Shown: positions 35,551-46,050 of the stretch, in pieces
How the letters are laid out: every line of letters starts with the position of its first letter
How positions within the stretch are numbered: position 1 is the stretch's first letter
DNA from: Streptomyces sp. P3
GTDB lineage: Bacteria > Actinomycetota > Actinomycetes > Streptomycetales > Streptomycetaceae
Length of the DNA stretch: 64,000 nt
Direction of reading: 5' to 3'
Assembly: GCA_016893485.2 (NCBI GenBank)
Contig: JAFEKX020000001.1
Location: 5,721,501-5,785,500, forward strand
Made by a program: the position numbers and the translations under genes
Notes under the pieces: model-generated
The model's input: only the letters and a program-made list of their open reading frames with translations
Database searches by the model: none
What the model was told of the DNA's origin: nothing

Positions 35551-38500
35551 TCACCCTTCCCGCTGCCTCAAGAGCGTGGGGGGAGTTGTGGGCGGGAACG
35601 GTTCGGTACGTCGCTGTAGTCCGGCGGGGTTGCCGGGGGTGGATGGACAGGAGGTCCAGGGCCAGCTTGATCGCGTCGTCCAGTTGGGCGTGGCGGCCCT
35701 CCGCCCAGTCCAGGGGGTGCGGAGGATCTCCAAGTCCGGGGTCACGCCTCGGTTCTCCACCGACCAGCCGTAGGCGTCGAACCAGGCCGCGTTCATGGGG
35801 ACGGTGATCACCGTGCCGTCGCCGAGTTCGTGGCGGCCGGTCATGCCGACCACTCCGCCCCAGGTGCGTTGGCCCACCACCGGGCCGAGTTTCAGCAACT
35901 TGAACGCCGCCGTGATCATGTCGCCGTCCGACGACGTCGCCTCGTCGGCCAGGGCAACCACCGGGCCCCTGGGGGCGTTTGAGGCATAGGACACCGGTTG
36001 GGCGTTGCGGGTGAGGTCCCAGCCGAGGATCGTGCGGGTGAGTTTCTCGACGACCAGCTCGCTGATGTGGCCGCCCGCGTTGCCGCGTACGTCGACGATC
36101 AGGGCGGGGCGGGAGACCTCCAGGCGCAGGTCGCGGTTGAACTGGGCCCAGCCGGAGCCGCCCATGTCGGGGATGTGGAGGTAGCCGCAGTGGCCGCCGC
36201 TCAACTCCCGTACCACGGCACGGCGTTTGGCCACCCAGTCCTGGTAGCGCAGGGGGCGTTCGTCGATCAGCGGGACCACGGCGACTCGGCGGGCCCTGCC
36301 CTCGCCTTCCGCCGGGGTGAAGGTCAGCTCGACCGTGGTGCCGCCCGCGCCCGCCAACAGGGGGTAGGGGCCTGTGAGTTCGTCCACCGGGCGGCCGTCG
36401 ACGTGGGTCAGGATCGCGCCCTCCCGGATGCCGGTGCCGGCCAGCGGTGAGCGCGCCTTGGAGTCCGAGGACTCGCCGGGGAGGATGCGGGCCACCGTCC
36501 AACCGCCCTCCCTGCGGACGAAGTTGGCACCCAGCAGGCCCTGGCGGCGCTGGTAGTGGGGCGGGCCCTCGTTGCGGCGGGACGGGGTGACGTAGGCGTG
36601 CGAGGTGCCCAACTCGCCCAGGACCTCCCGCAGTAGGTCCGCGAAGTCGTCGGGGAGGCGACCCGGTCGACCAACGGGCGGTACTGGTCCAGGACCCCGG
36701 TCCAGTCGATGCCGCACATCTGCGGGTCCCAGTAGTACGCGCGGATCAGGCGGCCCGCCTCCTCGTACGACTGGCGCCATTCTGCGGGCGGGTCCACCTC
36801 GTGGAGGATGCGGCGGAGGTCGATCCAGACCGTGGAGTCGCCGTCGCCGGACTCCGTCGAGGGGACCGCGCGCAGTTCGTCCTCGTCGACCACGACCAGC
36901 CGGGTGCCGTCGCCGCTCACCGCGAACCAGTCCAGGTGGTCGACGAGTTCGGACTTCTTCGCCTTGCTGATGTTGAAGTACTCGAAGGTCGGACGGCCGC
37001 TGGTGTCGTCCGGGTTCGCGAAGGTCTCGCCCAGCGCGCCGGAGATCGGCCAGCGCAGCCAGACCAGGCCGCCGCCCGAAACCGGGTACAGCGCCGAGTA
37101 CTTGGAGGCCGCGACCGGGAACGGGGTCACCCTGCTCTCCAGCCCTCCACCTCCACCGTCACCGTGCCGTCCGCGCCCTCGTCGTCCTCCGCCGCGTCCA
37201 GGCCACCGGCGGCCGGGCGGCCCTCCGGGGTCAGCGCGAAGGGGAGGGCGTGGCCGAGGAGAGCGGGACGAGGTAGGGGCGGCAGCCGAGCGGGAAGGAG
37301 AGGTCGCCGGTGTGGACGTCGTAGACCGGGTCGAAGCCGCGCCAGGAGAGGAAGGCGAGGTAGCGGCCGTCCCTGGTGAAGACCGGGTTCTCGTCCTCGA
37401 AGCGGCCGTTGGTGACGTCGACGATCAGGCGGTCCTTGATGCGGGCCATCTTGATCTGGCGGAGGGAGCGGCCGATGCCCGGGTGGGACCAGGTCAGCCA
37501 GCTGCCGTCGGGGGAGAAGGCGAGGTCGCGGACGGGGCCGTTGATCGAGCGGATCAGCTCCGTCACCTCCCCGTCGGACTCCTCCGTGGCGTCCAGGAGC
37601 AGGAGCCGGCCGTCGTGCGCGGCGATCGCGAGGCGCTCGCCCGCCGAGTCCGACACCAGCTCCAGTGCGCGGCCCACCTCGCCGGAGGCGAGTCGGCGGG
37701 CTCGCGGTCGCCGGTGGCGCGGGGGAGGTAGGCGATCTCGATCGCGTCCTCGCCGTCGGCGTCGGTGACGTAGGCGACCTGGCCGCCGGAGCCGAGCATC
37801 TCGGGAAGGCGGACGCGGACGCCCGGGGTGTCGGTGATGGTGCGGGCGGGGCCGTCGCGGTGGGTCAGCCAGTACAGGCTGCCGCGGACGACGACGGCGC
37901 TCGCGCGGCCCGTCTCGTCGACCGAGATGCCGTCGACGTGCTGGGCGGCGGGGACTTGGTACGTACGGCGGCCCGCGCGCGGCCCGCTCAGCCGCACGTC
38001 CAGCGTGCGCGGGGTCGCCGTAGGGGACAGGTCGTCGACGATCCACAGATCGCCGGCGCACTGGTAGACGACGCGGGTGCCGTCGCTCGCCGCGTGCCGG
38101 GCGTAGAAGGCGTCGTGGTCGGTGTGGCGGCGCAGGTCGGAGCCGTCGTAGGAACAGGAGTAGAGGTTGCCGATGCCCTCGTGGTCGGAGAGGAAGGCGA
38201 TACGGCCGTCGACGAACATCGGGGAGTGCAGATGACCTTCGAGGTCGGCGAGGAGGCGGCGGCCGTGCAGCCAGAGGCGGCCCATCGCGCCGCCGCGGTA
38301 GCGCTTCCAGGCGGCCGGTTCGTGCGGCGGGGTGCCGGTGAGGAGCAGGGTCCGGTGTTCGCCGTCGATGTCGGCGAGCTGGATGTCGGCGACCGGGCCC
38401 CAGGGGAGCCGGCCGCCGGGGTCGCCGTCGGTGGGGACCTTGTGGGCCCAGGTGAAGTAGGAGAACGGCTCGCCGTGCGAGGCCACCGCGAGGATGTCGC

Positions 38501-38787
38501 CGTCGGGGTCCAGCCGCAGACCTGGGTGTCGGGGCTGCCCCAGTACGTGAGGCGGCGGCCGGGGCCGCCCTCGACCGGCGCGAGATGGATCTCCGGGACC
38601 AGGCTGCGCCAGCTCGTGTACGCGATGTGGCGTCCGTCGGGCGAGAAGCGGGGGTGGCCGACCTTGGTGCGGTCGACGGTGAGCCGCCAGGCGCGGCCCC
38701 TGCCGTCGAGGGGGCCAGCCAGAGGTCGTCCTCGGCCACGAAGCTCAGGAGGTCGCCACTGAGGTGCGGCAGGCGCAGATAGCTCAC
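35551..38787 (-). CDS. Tricorn protease homologue (S41 family)
   Basis: About 1,078 residues, as in other Streptomyces tricorn proteins. N-terminal six-bladed propeller (SYLRLPHLSGDLLSFVAEDDLWLAP, repeated SPDG units), second propeller (INGPVRDLAFSPDGSWLTWSHPGIG), helical C1, PDZ (GIREGAILTHVDGRPVDEL) and C2 catalytic domain with HCGYLHIPDMGGSGWAQF, VDVRGNAGGH and ATSSDGDMI (nucleophile Ser-Asp). Degrades peptides released by the proteasome. GTG at 38787. At least five frameshifts (near 38700, 38515, 37700, 37140-37250, 36655, 35715) break it in this assembly. Confidence 0.9.
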
Positions 38788-38857
38788 GTCCCTATGCTTT
38801 TCCGGGGACGGACCGGAGCAACTTGTGAAAAATCTCCGGAGGTGACCCAGCACACGT

Positions 38858-38928
38858 ACGAAACCGTTTCGTTTCGTTGTGGAGTGCGCTACATTCATGA
38901 CTACGAGGTAGGTACGAAACCGTCTCGT
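38858..38928. promoter_or_regulatory. TetR-type double operator
   Basis: ACGAAACCGTTTCGT (38858-38872, perfect 7-1-7 palindrome) and ACGAAACCGTCTCGT (38914-38928, one mismatch), 56 bp apart, between the divergent tricorn and TetR genes. Expected for TetR autoregulation. Confidence 0.8.
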
Positions 38929-38951
38929 TCGGATCCGGAGAGGTGAGTGGC

Positions 38952-39551
38952 ATGACTGAAGTCGCAACGGCGCGTCGCAGTCGCATCACACCCGAGCGCG
39001 AGGCCGAGCTGTACGCGGCCGTGCTCGACCTGCTCCGGGAGGTCGGCTACGACGCCCTCACCATGGACGCCGTGGCGGCCCGCACCCGGTCGAGCAAGGC
39101 GACGCTCTACCGCCAGTGGGGCAGCAAGGCCGAGCTGGTGGTGCGTGCCATGCGGCACAGCAAGCCGGGACGGGTCACCGACGTCGACACCGGGACGCTC
39201 CGGGGCGACATGCACGCCATGGTGGTCCGCGAGGACGACTGCCGGATGGAACAGAACTCCGCGCTGATGCGGGGCCTGGCCATGGCCACGCACAACAACC
39301 CGGACCTGCTGCGGGCGTTCCGCGAGCTGATGATCGAACCGGAGATGGAAGAGTTCCGGATCGTCATGCAACGTGCCATCGACCGGGGTGAGGTCCGTGC
39401 GGACTGCCCGGCGCTGCAGTACGTGGTGCACATGATGATCGGCGCCTTCGCGACCCGGACGCTCATCGAGGACCAGCCGCCGACCCAGGAGTACCTCACC
39501 TCGTACATCGACGCCGTCATGCTCCCCGCTCTCGGCGCACCCACCTCCTGA
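38952..39551 (+). CDS. TetR-family regulator
   Basis: 199 residues from an ATG with GGAGAGG upstream. REAELYAAVLDLLREVGYDALTMDAVAARTRSSKATLYRQWGSKAELV is the TetR HTH; the ligand domain ends TRTLIEDQPPTQEYLTSYIDAVMLPALG. Intact. Probably controls itself and the MMPL exporter 120 bases downstream through the ACGAAAC palindromes. Confidence 0.92.
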   Translation: MTEVATARRSRITPEREAELYAAVLDLLREVGYDALTMDAVAARTRSSKATLYRQWGSKAELVVRAMRHSKPGRVTDVDTGTLRGDMHAMVVREDDCRMEQNSALMRGLAMATHNNPDLLRAFRELMIEPEMEEFRIVMQRAIDRGEVRADCPALQYVVHMMIGAFATRTLIEDQPPTQEYLTSYIDAVMLPALGAPTS

Positions 39552-39673
39552 CCCACCCACAGCACGCCCTCCTGACGTAACCGCTCACGTCGTCGGGCCG
39601 ATCACCCGTGTCCCCAACCGGTTGATCACCCCTGCCCCGAAGAACCCCACGACCTGACCGGGAGTACGCCCTC

Positions 39674-41893
39674 GTGGCCACGTTCCTCTACAAAGTCGGC
39701 CGGCTCGCCTTCAGGCGACGGCACTACGTCGCCCTGCTATGGATCGCGCTGCTGACGCTCGCGGGAGTCGGCGCGGCCAGTGCGCCCGCCGCCGGCGCCT
39801 CCTCCTTCTCCGTACCGGGAACCGAGGCCCAGAAGGCCTTCGACCTGCTGGAACAGCGCTTCCCCGGGATGAGCGCCGACGGCGCCACCGCCCGGGTCGT
39901 CTTCAAGGCTCCGGCCGGCGAGAAGCTGGACACCGGCGCCAACAAGGCCACCGTCGAGAAGACCGTCAAGGACCTCGGCGACGGCTCCGAGGTCGTCTCG
40001 GTCGCCGACCCCTTCAAGGGCAAGGCCGTCAGCAAGGACGGCACGATCGCCTACGCGTCCGTGAAGTACAAGGTCTCCGGCATGGAGCTGAAGGACGCCT
40101 CCAAGGACGCCCTGACGGACACCGCGGACCAGGCACGCAAGGCCGGACTCACCGTCGAGGTCGGCGGTGACGCGCTCACCGCGACCCCGAGACGGGCTCC
40201 ACGGAGATCATCGGCATCGCGATAGCCGCCGTGGTCCTCGTGATCACCTTCGGCTCCCTGCTCGCGGCCGGCTTCCCGCTGCTCACCGCCCTCATCGGGG
40301 TCGGCATCGGCGTCTCCACGATCACGGCACTCGCCAGCGCCCTCGACCTCGGCACCACCACCTCCACCCTCGCGATGATGATCGGCCTCGCGGTCGGCAT
40401 CGACTACGCCCTGTTCATCGTCTCCCGCTACCGGGCGGAGCTGGCGGAGGGCCGCGAACGCGAGGACGCGGCGGGACGAGCGGTCGGTACGGCGGGCTCG
40501 GCGGTCGTCTTCGCCGGCCTCACGGTCGTGATCGCCCTGGTCGGCCTGGCGGTCGTCAACATTCCGATGCTGACGAAGATGGGCGTGGCCGCGGCCGGCA
40601 CGGTCGCGATAGCGGTCCTCATCGCCCTCACCATGATCCCGGCGCTGCTCGGCTACGCCGGCAAGAGGATCAAGCCCACCGGCCAGAAGAGCAAGCTCCT
40701 GGGCGGCGGACGCGCCAAGGCCGCCGAGAAGTCGGCCCGCCCGAACATGGGCACCCGCTGGGCGAGCTTCGTCGTACGACGCCCGCTCGCGGTGCTGCTG
40801 CTGGGCGTGATCGGACTCGGCGCGGCGGCGATCCCCGCTGCCTCCCTCGAACTGGGCCTGCCCGACGACGGTTCGCAGCCCACGTCCACCACCCAGCGCC
40901 GGGCCTACGACCTGCTGTCCGAGGGCTTCGGCCCCGGCTTCAACGGGCCGCTGATGGTCGTCGTCGACGCGAAGGACAGCAAGACCCCGAAGGCCGACGT
41001 CAGCACGGTGACCGACAAGATCAAGGCCCTCAAGGACGTCACCACCGTCACTCCGGCGACCTTCAACAAGGACGGCGACACCGCGACGATCACCGTCGTC
41101 CCGGACTCCAAGCCGTCGTCCGTCACGACCGAGGACCTCGTCCACGGCATCCGTGACGCGGGCGTGCAGGTCAAGGCGGACACCGACTCGTCGGTCCTGG
41201 TCACCGGCACCACGGCGATGAACATCGACGTCTCCCAGAAACTGAACGACGCGCTGATCCCGTACCTGATCCTGGTGGTGGGCCTGGCCTTCCTGCTCCT
41301 GATCGTGGTCTTCCGCTCGATCCTCGTCCCCTGAAGGCGGCCCTCGGCTTCCTGCTGTCGGTCATGGCGGCACTGGGCGCGGTCGTGGCGGTCTTCCAGT
41401 GGGGCTGGCTGTCCGGCCTGCTGGGGGTGGAGGAGACCGGTCCCGTCATGTCGATGATGCCGATCTTCATGGTCGGCGTGGTCTTCGGACTGGCCATGGA
41501 CTACGAGGTGTTCCTCGTGACCCGCATCCGCGAGGCCCACGTCCACGGCGAGAAGCCCAGCCAGTCGATCGTCACCGGCTTCCGGCACAGCGCCCGCGTG
41601 GTGACCGCGGCGGCCGTCATCATGATCGCGGTGTTCTCCGGCTTCATCAGCTCCAGCGAATCCATGATCAAGATGATCGGCTTCGGCCTGGCGATCGCCG
41701 TCTTCTTCGACGCGTTCGTGGTCCGCATGGCGATCGTCCCGGCGGTGCTCGCGCTGCTCGGCAAGCGGGCGTGGTGGCTGCCGAAGTGGCTGAACCGGAT
41801 ACTCCCCAACGTGGACGTCGAGGGCGAGGGCCTGCGGGAACTCGACTCCAAGGACCTGACCCCGACGAGGACCGCGAACTGGTCCGCGCCTGA
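39674..41893 (+). CDS. MMPL-family RND transporter
   Basis: About 739 residues. N-terminal VGRLAFRRRHYVALLWIALLTL, first periplasmic domain, five-helix block with TSTLAMMIGLAVGIDYALFIVSRYR, second TM1 (RRPLAVLLLGVIGLG), second domain and a final block with PIFMVGVVFGLAMDYEVFLVTRIRE, the paired GxxxDY proton-relay motifs. Exports lipids or drugs. Frameshifts near 40185, 41333 and 41865; repaired C-terminus DLTPDEDRELVRA. Confidence 0.92.
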
Positions 41894-42003
41894 CCTTCCG
41901 AGTCCTGGCCGTCCGAGCACGGCACAGGTGGACCCCGGCCCGTCGTCACGGTGCCGGGGTCTTTCCCTGCCCGCGGCCGGTCAGGTCGATAACCTCCTGA
42001 GGC

Positions 42004-42566
42004 ATGACCACTCTGTCCGAACGCCCGCACACCGCCCTGCTGTTGATCGACGTCCAGGTCGGCGTCGTCGCCGAGGCCCACGCCCGTGACGCGGTCGTCG
42101 CCACCATCGCCGGGCTCGTCGACCGGGCGCGCGCCGCATCCGTGCCGGTCGTCTGGATCCAGCACTCCGACGACAACATGCCCCAGGGCAGCGAGGCCTG
42201 GCAGTACGTCCCCGAACTCACCCGCCACGACCACGAGCCCCTCGTCCCCAAGAGCTACCCCGATTCCTTCGAGGACACGTCCCTGGAGCAGGTCCTCGCC
42301 GAGGCCCGGGTCGGACACCTGGTCGTGGCCGGCGCCTCCACCGACGCGTGCGTCCGCTCCACGATCCACGGCGCCTTCGTACGCGGCTACGACGTGACGC
42401 TCGTCGCGGACGCGCACACCACGTCGGACCTGAGCGGGTGGGGGCGCCGGTGCCGGAGCAGGTCATCGCCCACACGAACCTGTACTGGAAGTACCACGAG
42501 GCGCCCGGGCGCACGGCCGCGGTTGTCCAGGCGAAGGAGGTGACGTGGGCGCAGGGCCACGCGTAG
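42004..42566 (+). CDS. Isochorismatase-family cysteine hydrolase
   Basis: About 187 residues: TALLLIDVQVGVVAEAHARDAV (catalytic Asp), VPVVWIQHSDDNMPQGS, and HLVVAGASTDACVRSTIHGAFVRGYDVTLVADAHTT with the nucleophile Cys in the conserved TDxCVxxT loop. Acts on amides or isochorismate-like substrates; exact one unknown. Frameshift near 42433. Confidence 0.88.
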
Positions 42567-42680
42567 CGCTGCGGAGCGCCCTTAGCTCGGCCTTCGCGAT
42601 CCCGACACCGGGGAGAAGCGGGTGGTCCGGGGGTTGGAACTCGGTCGCGGGTGCAGCGGGCCCGCCGTTACCGTGCCCCC

Positions 42681-43193
42681 ATGAGCATGAACGACACCGA
42701 AGACGGCGACACCGGCGCGAACCCCCGATTCGCCGACGCGCTACGGGAGTTGGGGCTCGCGGAGCTGCTCGGTCGTATCCGGCGCTTTCCGGATGCCACC
42801 CGTACCGCCGCCGAGGCCGCCGCCGCGATCGGGTGTGAGCTGAGCGAGATCTGCAAGTCCCTGATCTTCGCGGCGGACGGGGTCCCCGTATTGGTGCTGA
42901 TGGACGGGGCGTCCCGGGTGGACGTGGAGCTGGTGCGGCGGGAGCTCGGCGTGGAGAAGGTCACGCGGGCCAAGGTGGATGTCGTACGGGAGACGACGGG
43001 GTATGCCATCGGGGGTGTGCCGCCGTTCGGGCACCGTACGAAGACTCGGGTGCTCGCCGATCGGTCGTTGCTCGCGCATGACGTGGTGTGGGCCGCTGCC
43101 GGGAATCCGCATGCCGTGTTTCCCATGGAGCCCAAGGAGCTGGTCGCTTACGCCGGTGCGACTCTGGTGGACGTGCGCGAGCAGGACGCGTGA
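42681..43193 (+). CDS. YbaK/ProX-type aminoacyl-tRNA deacylase
   Basis: 170 residues, intact. CELSEICKSLIFAADGVPVLVLMDGASRVDVELVRRELG, with KVTRAKVDVVRETTGYAIGGVPPFGH and the invariant AAGNPHAVFPMEPKEL segment. Hydrolyses mischarged tRNA (typically Cys- or Ala-tRNA-Pro). Stop overlaps the start of the EamA remnant. Confidence 0.9.
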   Translation: MSMNDTEDGDTGANPRFADALRELGLAELLGRIRRFPDATRTAAEAAAAIGCELSEICKSLIFAADGVPVLVLMDGASRVDVELVRRELGVEKVTRAKVDVVRETTGYAIGGVPPFGHRTKTRVLADRSLLAHDVVWAAAGNPHAVFPMEPKELVAYAGATLVDVREQDA

Positions 43194-43660
43194 CGCCGTC
43201 GGCCGCTGCCGCCGTTCTGCCGGCCGCCGTGACCCACGCCTGCTGGAACGCGCTCGCGCACCCCTCTGTGTGCCTCGGCGCTGATTCACCTGGCGGACTA
43301 CCTGCTGCTGAAGAAGTCGTTCCGGCTCGGTGACGTCGGGCAGGCCTCTCGCTCGGCTACATCGCCTGGCTGATGGCGATCCAGGGTGGATGATCCCCGC
43401 GTATGCCGTGTATCCGCGGGGTGGCCGCCAACTGGCCTCCGGAGTACGGCCGTTCGTCCGGGTCGGGTTTCTCGGCGCCGCGCCGTCGGTCAGCGCGTAC
43501 GGGTTCGTGCAGTGGGCCCGGACCCGTGCCGACCTCGCTCCCGGCGCCGCCCGGTGCGCCCCGTACCGCCGCCGCGGCTCCCCTCGTCCTCGGTATCGCG
43601 CTGATGCCGCGGGCGGGTTGACGGGGCCCGCGCAGACTGTCCGTTTACCCGGCTTGCCGT
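43190..43660 (+). pseudogene. EamA-type transporter remnant
   Basis: Pieces of a 10-TM EamA permease in different frames: VTPSAAAAVLPAAVTHACWNALAH (N-terminus), LIHLADYLLLKKSFRLGDVGQ, a WMIPAYAVYPRGG piece, VSAYGFVQWARTRADLAPGAA. Only about 155 residues' worth of DNA is left of a normal 290, so segments are missing and not merely frameshifted. The GTG start overlaps the YbaK stop. Confidence 0.7.
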
Positions 43661-43760
43661 TGGTTTGACGATCCGTTCCCCGGGCGTTCAGTCAACTGCC
43701 TGTGTCCGGGACGTGTGTTGTCCCTAGGGTCCCTGAGGGTTCAGGAAGAGAAGGGGCCTC

Positions 43761-44696
43761 ATGGACACACTCCACGCGGTCCGGGCCGGCGGGATCACCA
43801 GGTGCTTCGGCGAGGTCGTGGCACTCGACGGCGTCGACCTGGATGTGACACAGGGTCAGATCCATGGTCTGGTGGGACCGAACGGCGCCGGGAAGACGAC
43901 CTTGCTCGGCCTGCTGCTGGGGCTGGCCGTCGCCGACGGCGGGCGGCTGGAGATCCTGGGCATGCCGGTGGAGCGGGCGCTCGCCGTGCCGGACGGTGTC
44001 GCGGGGTTCGTGGACGCGCCCGGTCTGTATCCGTCGCTCACCGCCCGGCAGAACCTCGCCGCGCTGGCCGGCCTCCGGGGCGAGGACGCGCGGACCGCGG
44101 GGATCGACGACGTGCTCGACCAGGTCGGGCTCACCGATGTCGCCGACGACAAGGCCCGCGGTTTCTCCCTCGGCATGCGGCAGCGGCTCGGGCTCGCCGC
44201 CGCCCTGCTCACCAGACCCCGGTTGCTCGTGCTCGACGAACCCGCCAACGGCCTTGACCCGGCCGGAAAGAGACACGTGCACCGTGTTCTCAACCGGCTC
44301 GCCGCGGAGGGCACGAGCGTGGTGCTCTCCAGCCATCACATGGACGACCTGGAGGCGTTGTGCGCCGAGGTCACCATCCTCGACACCGGACGCGTGGTGT
44401 TCTCCGGGCCGCTGAACAAGCTCGCCGCCGAGAACCGTGAACTCGACTACCGGCTGCGGACGTCCGACCCGGAAGCCGCACGCCGTCAGGCCGACGGCAC
44501 GGCCGGGATACGCGTCCTCGACGGCGTCCAGCAGGACAACGAGGTGCTCGTCGTACGGGCGTTGGTGCCCGCCCTCGATGAACTCGTCGCCGGACTGGTG
44601 CGGTCGGGGGTCGCGGTGCGTGAACTCGCCCCTGTCGTATCGCCACTTGAGGCAGCGTTCCTCGCCCTCACCGAGCGCCGGGAGCACGCGGAATGA
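43761..44696 (+). CDS. ABC transporter ATP-binding protein (ABC-2 exporter type)
   Basis: 311 residues, intact. GLVGPNGAGKTTLLGLLLG (Walker A), FSLGMRQRLGLAAALL (signature), RLLVLDEPANGLDPAG (Walker B), VLSSHHMDDLEALC (H-loop), plus an 80-residue C-terminal extension of the CcmA/NatA kind. Energises the permease encoded by the overlapping next gene. Confidence 0.93.
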   Translation: MDTLHAVRAGGITRCFGEVVALDGVDLDVTQGQIHGLVGPNGAGKTTLLGLLLGLAVADGGRLEILGMPVERALAVPDGVAGFVDAPGLYPSLTARQNLAALAGLRGEDARTAGIDDVLDQVGLTDVADDKARGFSLGMRQRLGLAAALLTRPRLLVLDEPANGLDPAGKRHVHRVLNRLAAEGTSVVLSSHHMDDLEALCAEVTILDTGRVVFSGPLNKLAAENRELDYRLRTSDPEAARRQADGTAGIRVLDGVQQDNEVLVVRALVPALDELVAGLVRSGVAVRELAPVVSPLEAAFLALTERREHAE

Positions 44697-46046
44697 CCGC
44701 CACCGACATACGGCCCGCCGCCGTCACCCGGCGTGTTCCGGTCGCCCGCGCCTACCGCTTCGAACTGGTCAAGCTCGTCTCGCAGTGGCGGATACGGCTG
44801 CTGGTACTGGCCTGTTGGGTCGCCCCCGCGCTCTTCGTCGCCGGGGTGAGCCAGCAGAGCACGCTGCCCTCCGACACGCTCTTCGGGCGCTGGATGCTCG
44901 CCACGGGCTGGGCCGGGCCGCTGGTGGTGCTGGGGTTCGCGGGCACCTGGGCGCTGCCGGTCCTGACCTCGGTGGTCGCCGGTGACGTGTTCGCCGCCGA
45001 GGACCGGCACGGTACCTGGCGTCATCTGCTGGTGGCGGTCCGCTCGCCCCGGCGGATCTTCGCGGCGAAGGCCCTCGCCAGTCTCACCGTCATCCTGATG
45101 CTGGTGGCGGGGCTGGTCGGTTCCAGCATGGTCGGCGGGCTACTGGCCGTAGGGAACCGGCAGTTGGTCGGTCTCGACGGTCATCTGCTGGCGCCGGGGA
45201 CGCCGCCGGCCGGGTGCTGCTCGCGTGGCTCTGCGCGCTCGCCCCGACCCTGGCCCTCGCCGCGATCGGACTCCTCGGATCGGTCGCGCTGGGACGGTCC
45301 CCGATGGGGCTGCTGCTGCCCCCGCTGGTCGCGCTCGCGATGCAGGTCGCCCAGATGCTGCCGCTGCCGGTGGCCGTCCGCCTCGCCCTGCCCGGCTATG
45401 CCTTCATCTCCTGGAACGGCCTGTTCACCAGTCCCGCCCAGCTCGCCCCGCTCCTCACCGGCGTCACGGTCAGCCTGGCGTGGGCCGCCCTCGCCACCGC
45501 ACTGGCCTGTCTCCTGTTCGTACGGCGGGACTTCACCAATCCGGCCTACGACGGGTCCGGGCGCCGCGCGCTCACCGTCGGCCTGCTGCCGCTCGCCGCG
45601 CTGACCGCCCTCACCGTCGGAGTGGTCGCCGTGGCCACCCCTCGACGGGTTCCGGGATCGCGCAGGACAAGGTCCAGCGGTCCCTCGCCACCGCCTTCGC
45701 CCACCTCTACCGCATGCAGACCGGCCAGCTGCACCGCCCCGCCGTCACCGAGGCGCAGCTGCGGACCTCGGCGGCCTGTACCAAGAGCGACGGGCAGGCC
45801 GCCCAGGAAGGGCCCGGCAACGACTGGCGCTGCGTGGTGAGTTGGCACCTCCCCGGTGTCGCGGTCACGGGGACGGCGATCTACCAGCTCGACATCGGCC
45901 CGGACGGACGGTACGTGGCCGACGGCGACGGGCCGAAGGAAGTCAACGGCTACTTCCTGGTGCGGACTTCGACCGGGGACACCCCGAACCCGCTCTGGCA
46001 GTTCGACGGCAACGTCGACCTGCTCGACACCACCTCGAAGGGATAG
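44693..46046 (+). CDS. ABC-2 permease with C-terminal extracytoplasmic domain
   Basis: About 450 residues. Six hydrophobic segments (VLACWVAPALFVAGV, GPLVVLGFAGTWALPVLTSVVAGD, LASLTVILMLVAGLVGSSMVGG, LLAWLCALAPTLALAAIGLLGS, LTGVTVSLAWAALATALACLLF, GLLPLAALTALTVGVVAVAT), then about 140 soluble residues (DKVQRSLATAFAHLYRMQTGQ...CTKSDGQAAQ...WRCVVSWHLPG...VTGTAIYQLDIGPDGRYVADG) with one Cys pair, predicted outside the cell. ATG overlaps the ATPase stop. Frameshifts near 45205 and 45645. The tail is not typical of ABC-2 permeases. Confidence 0.82.
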
Positions 46047-46050
46047 ACCC

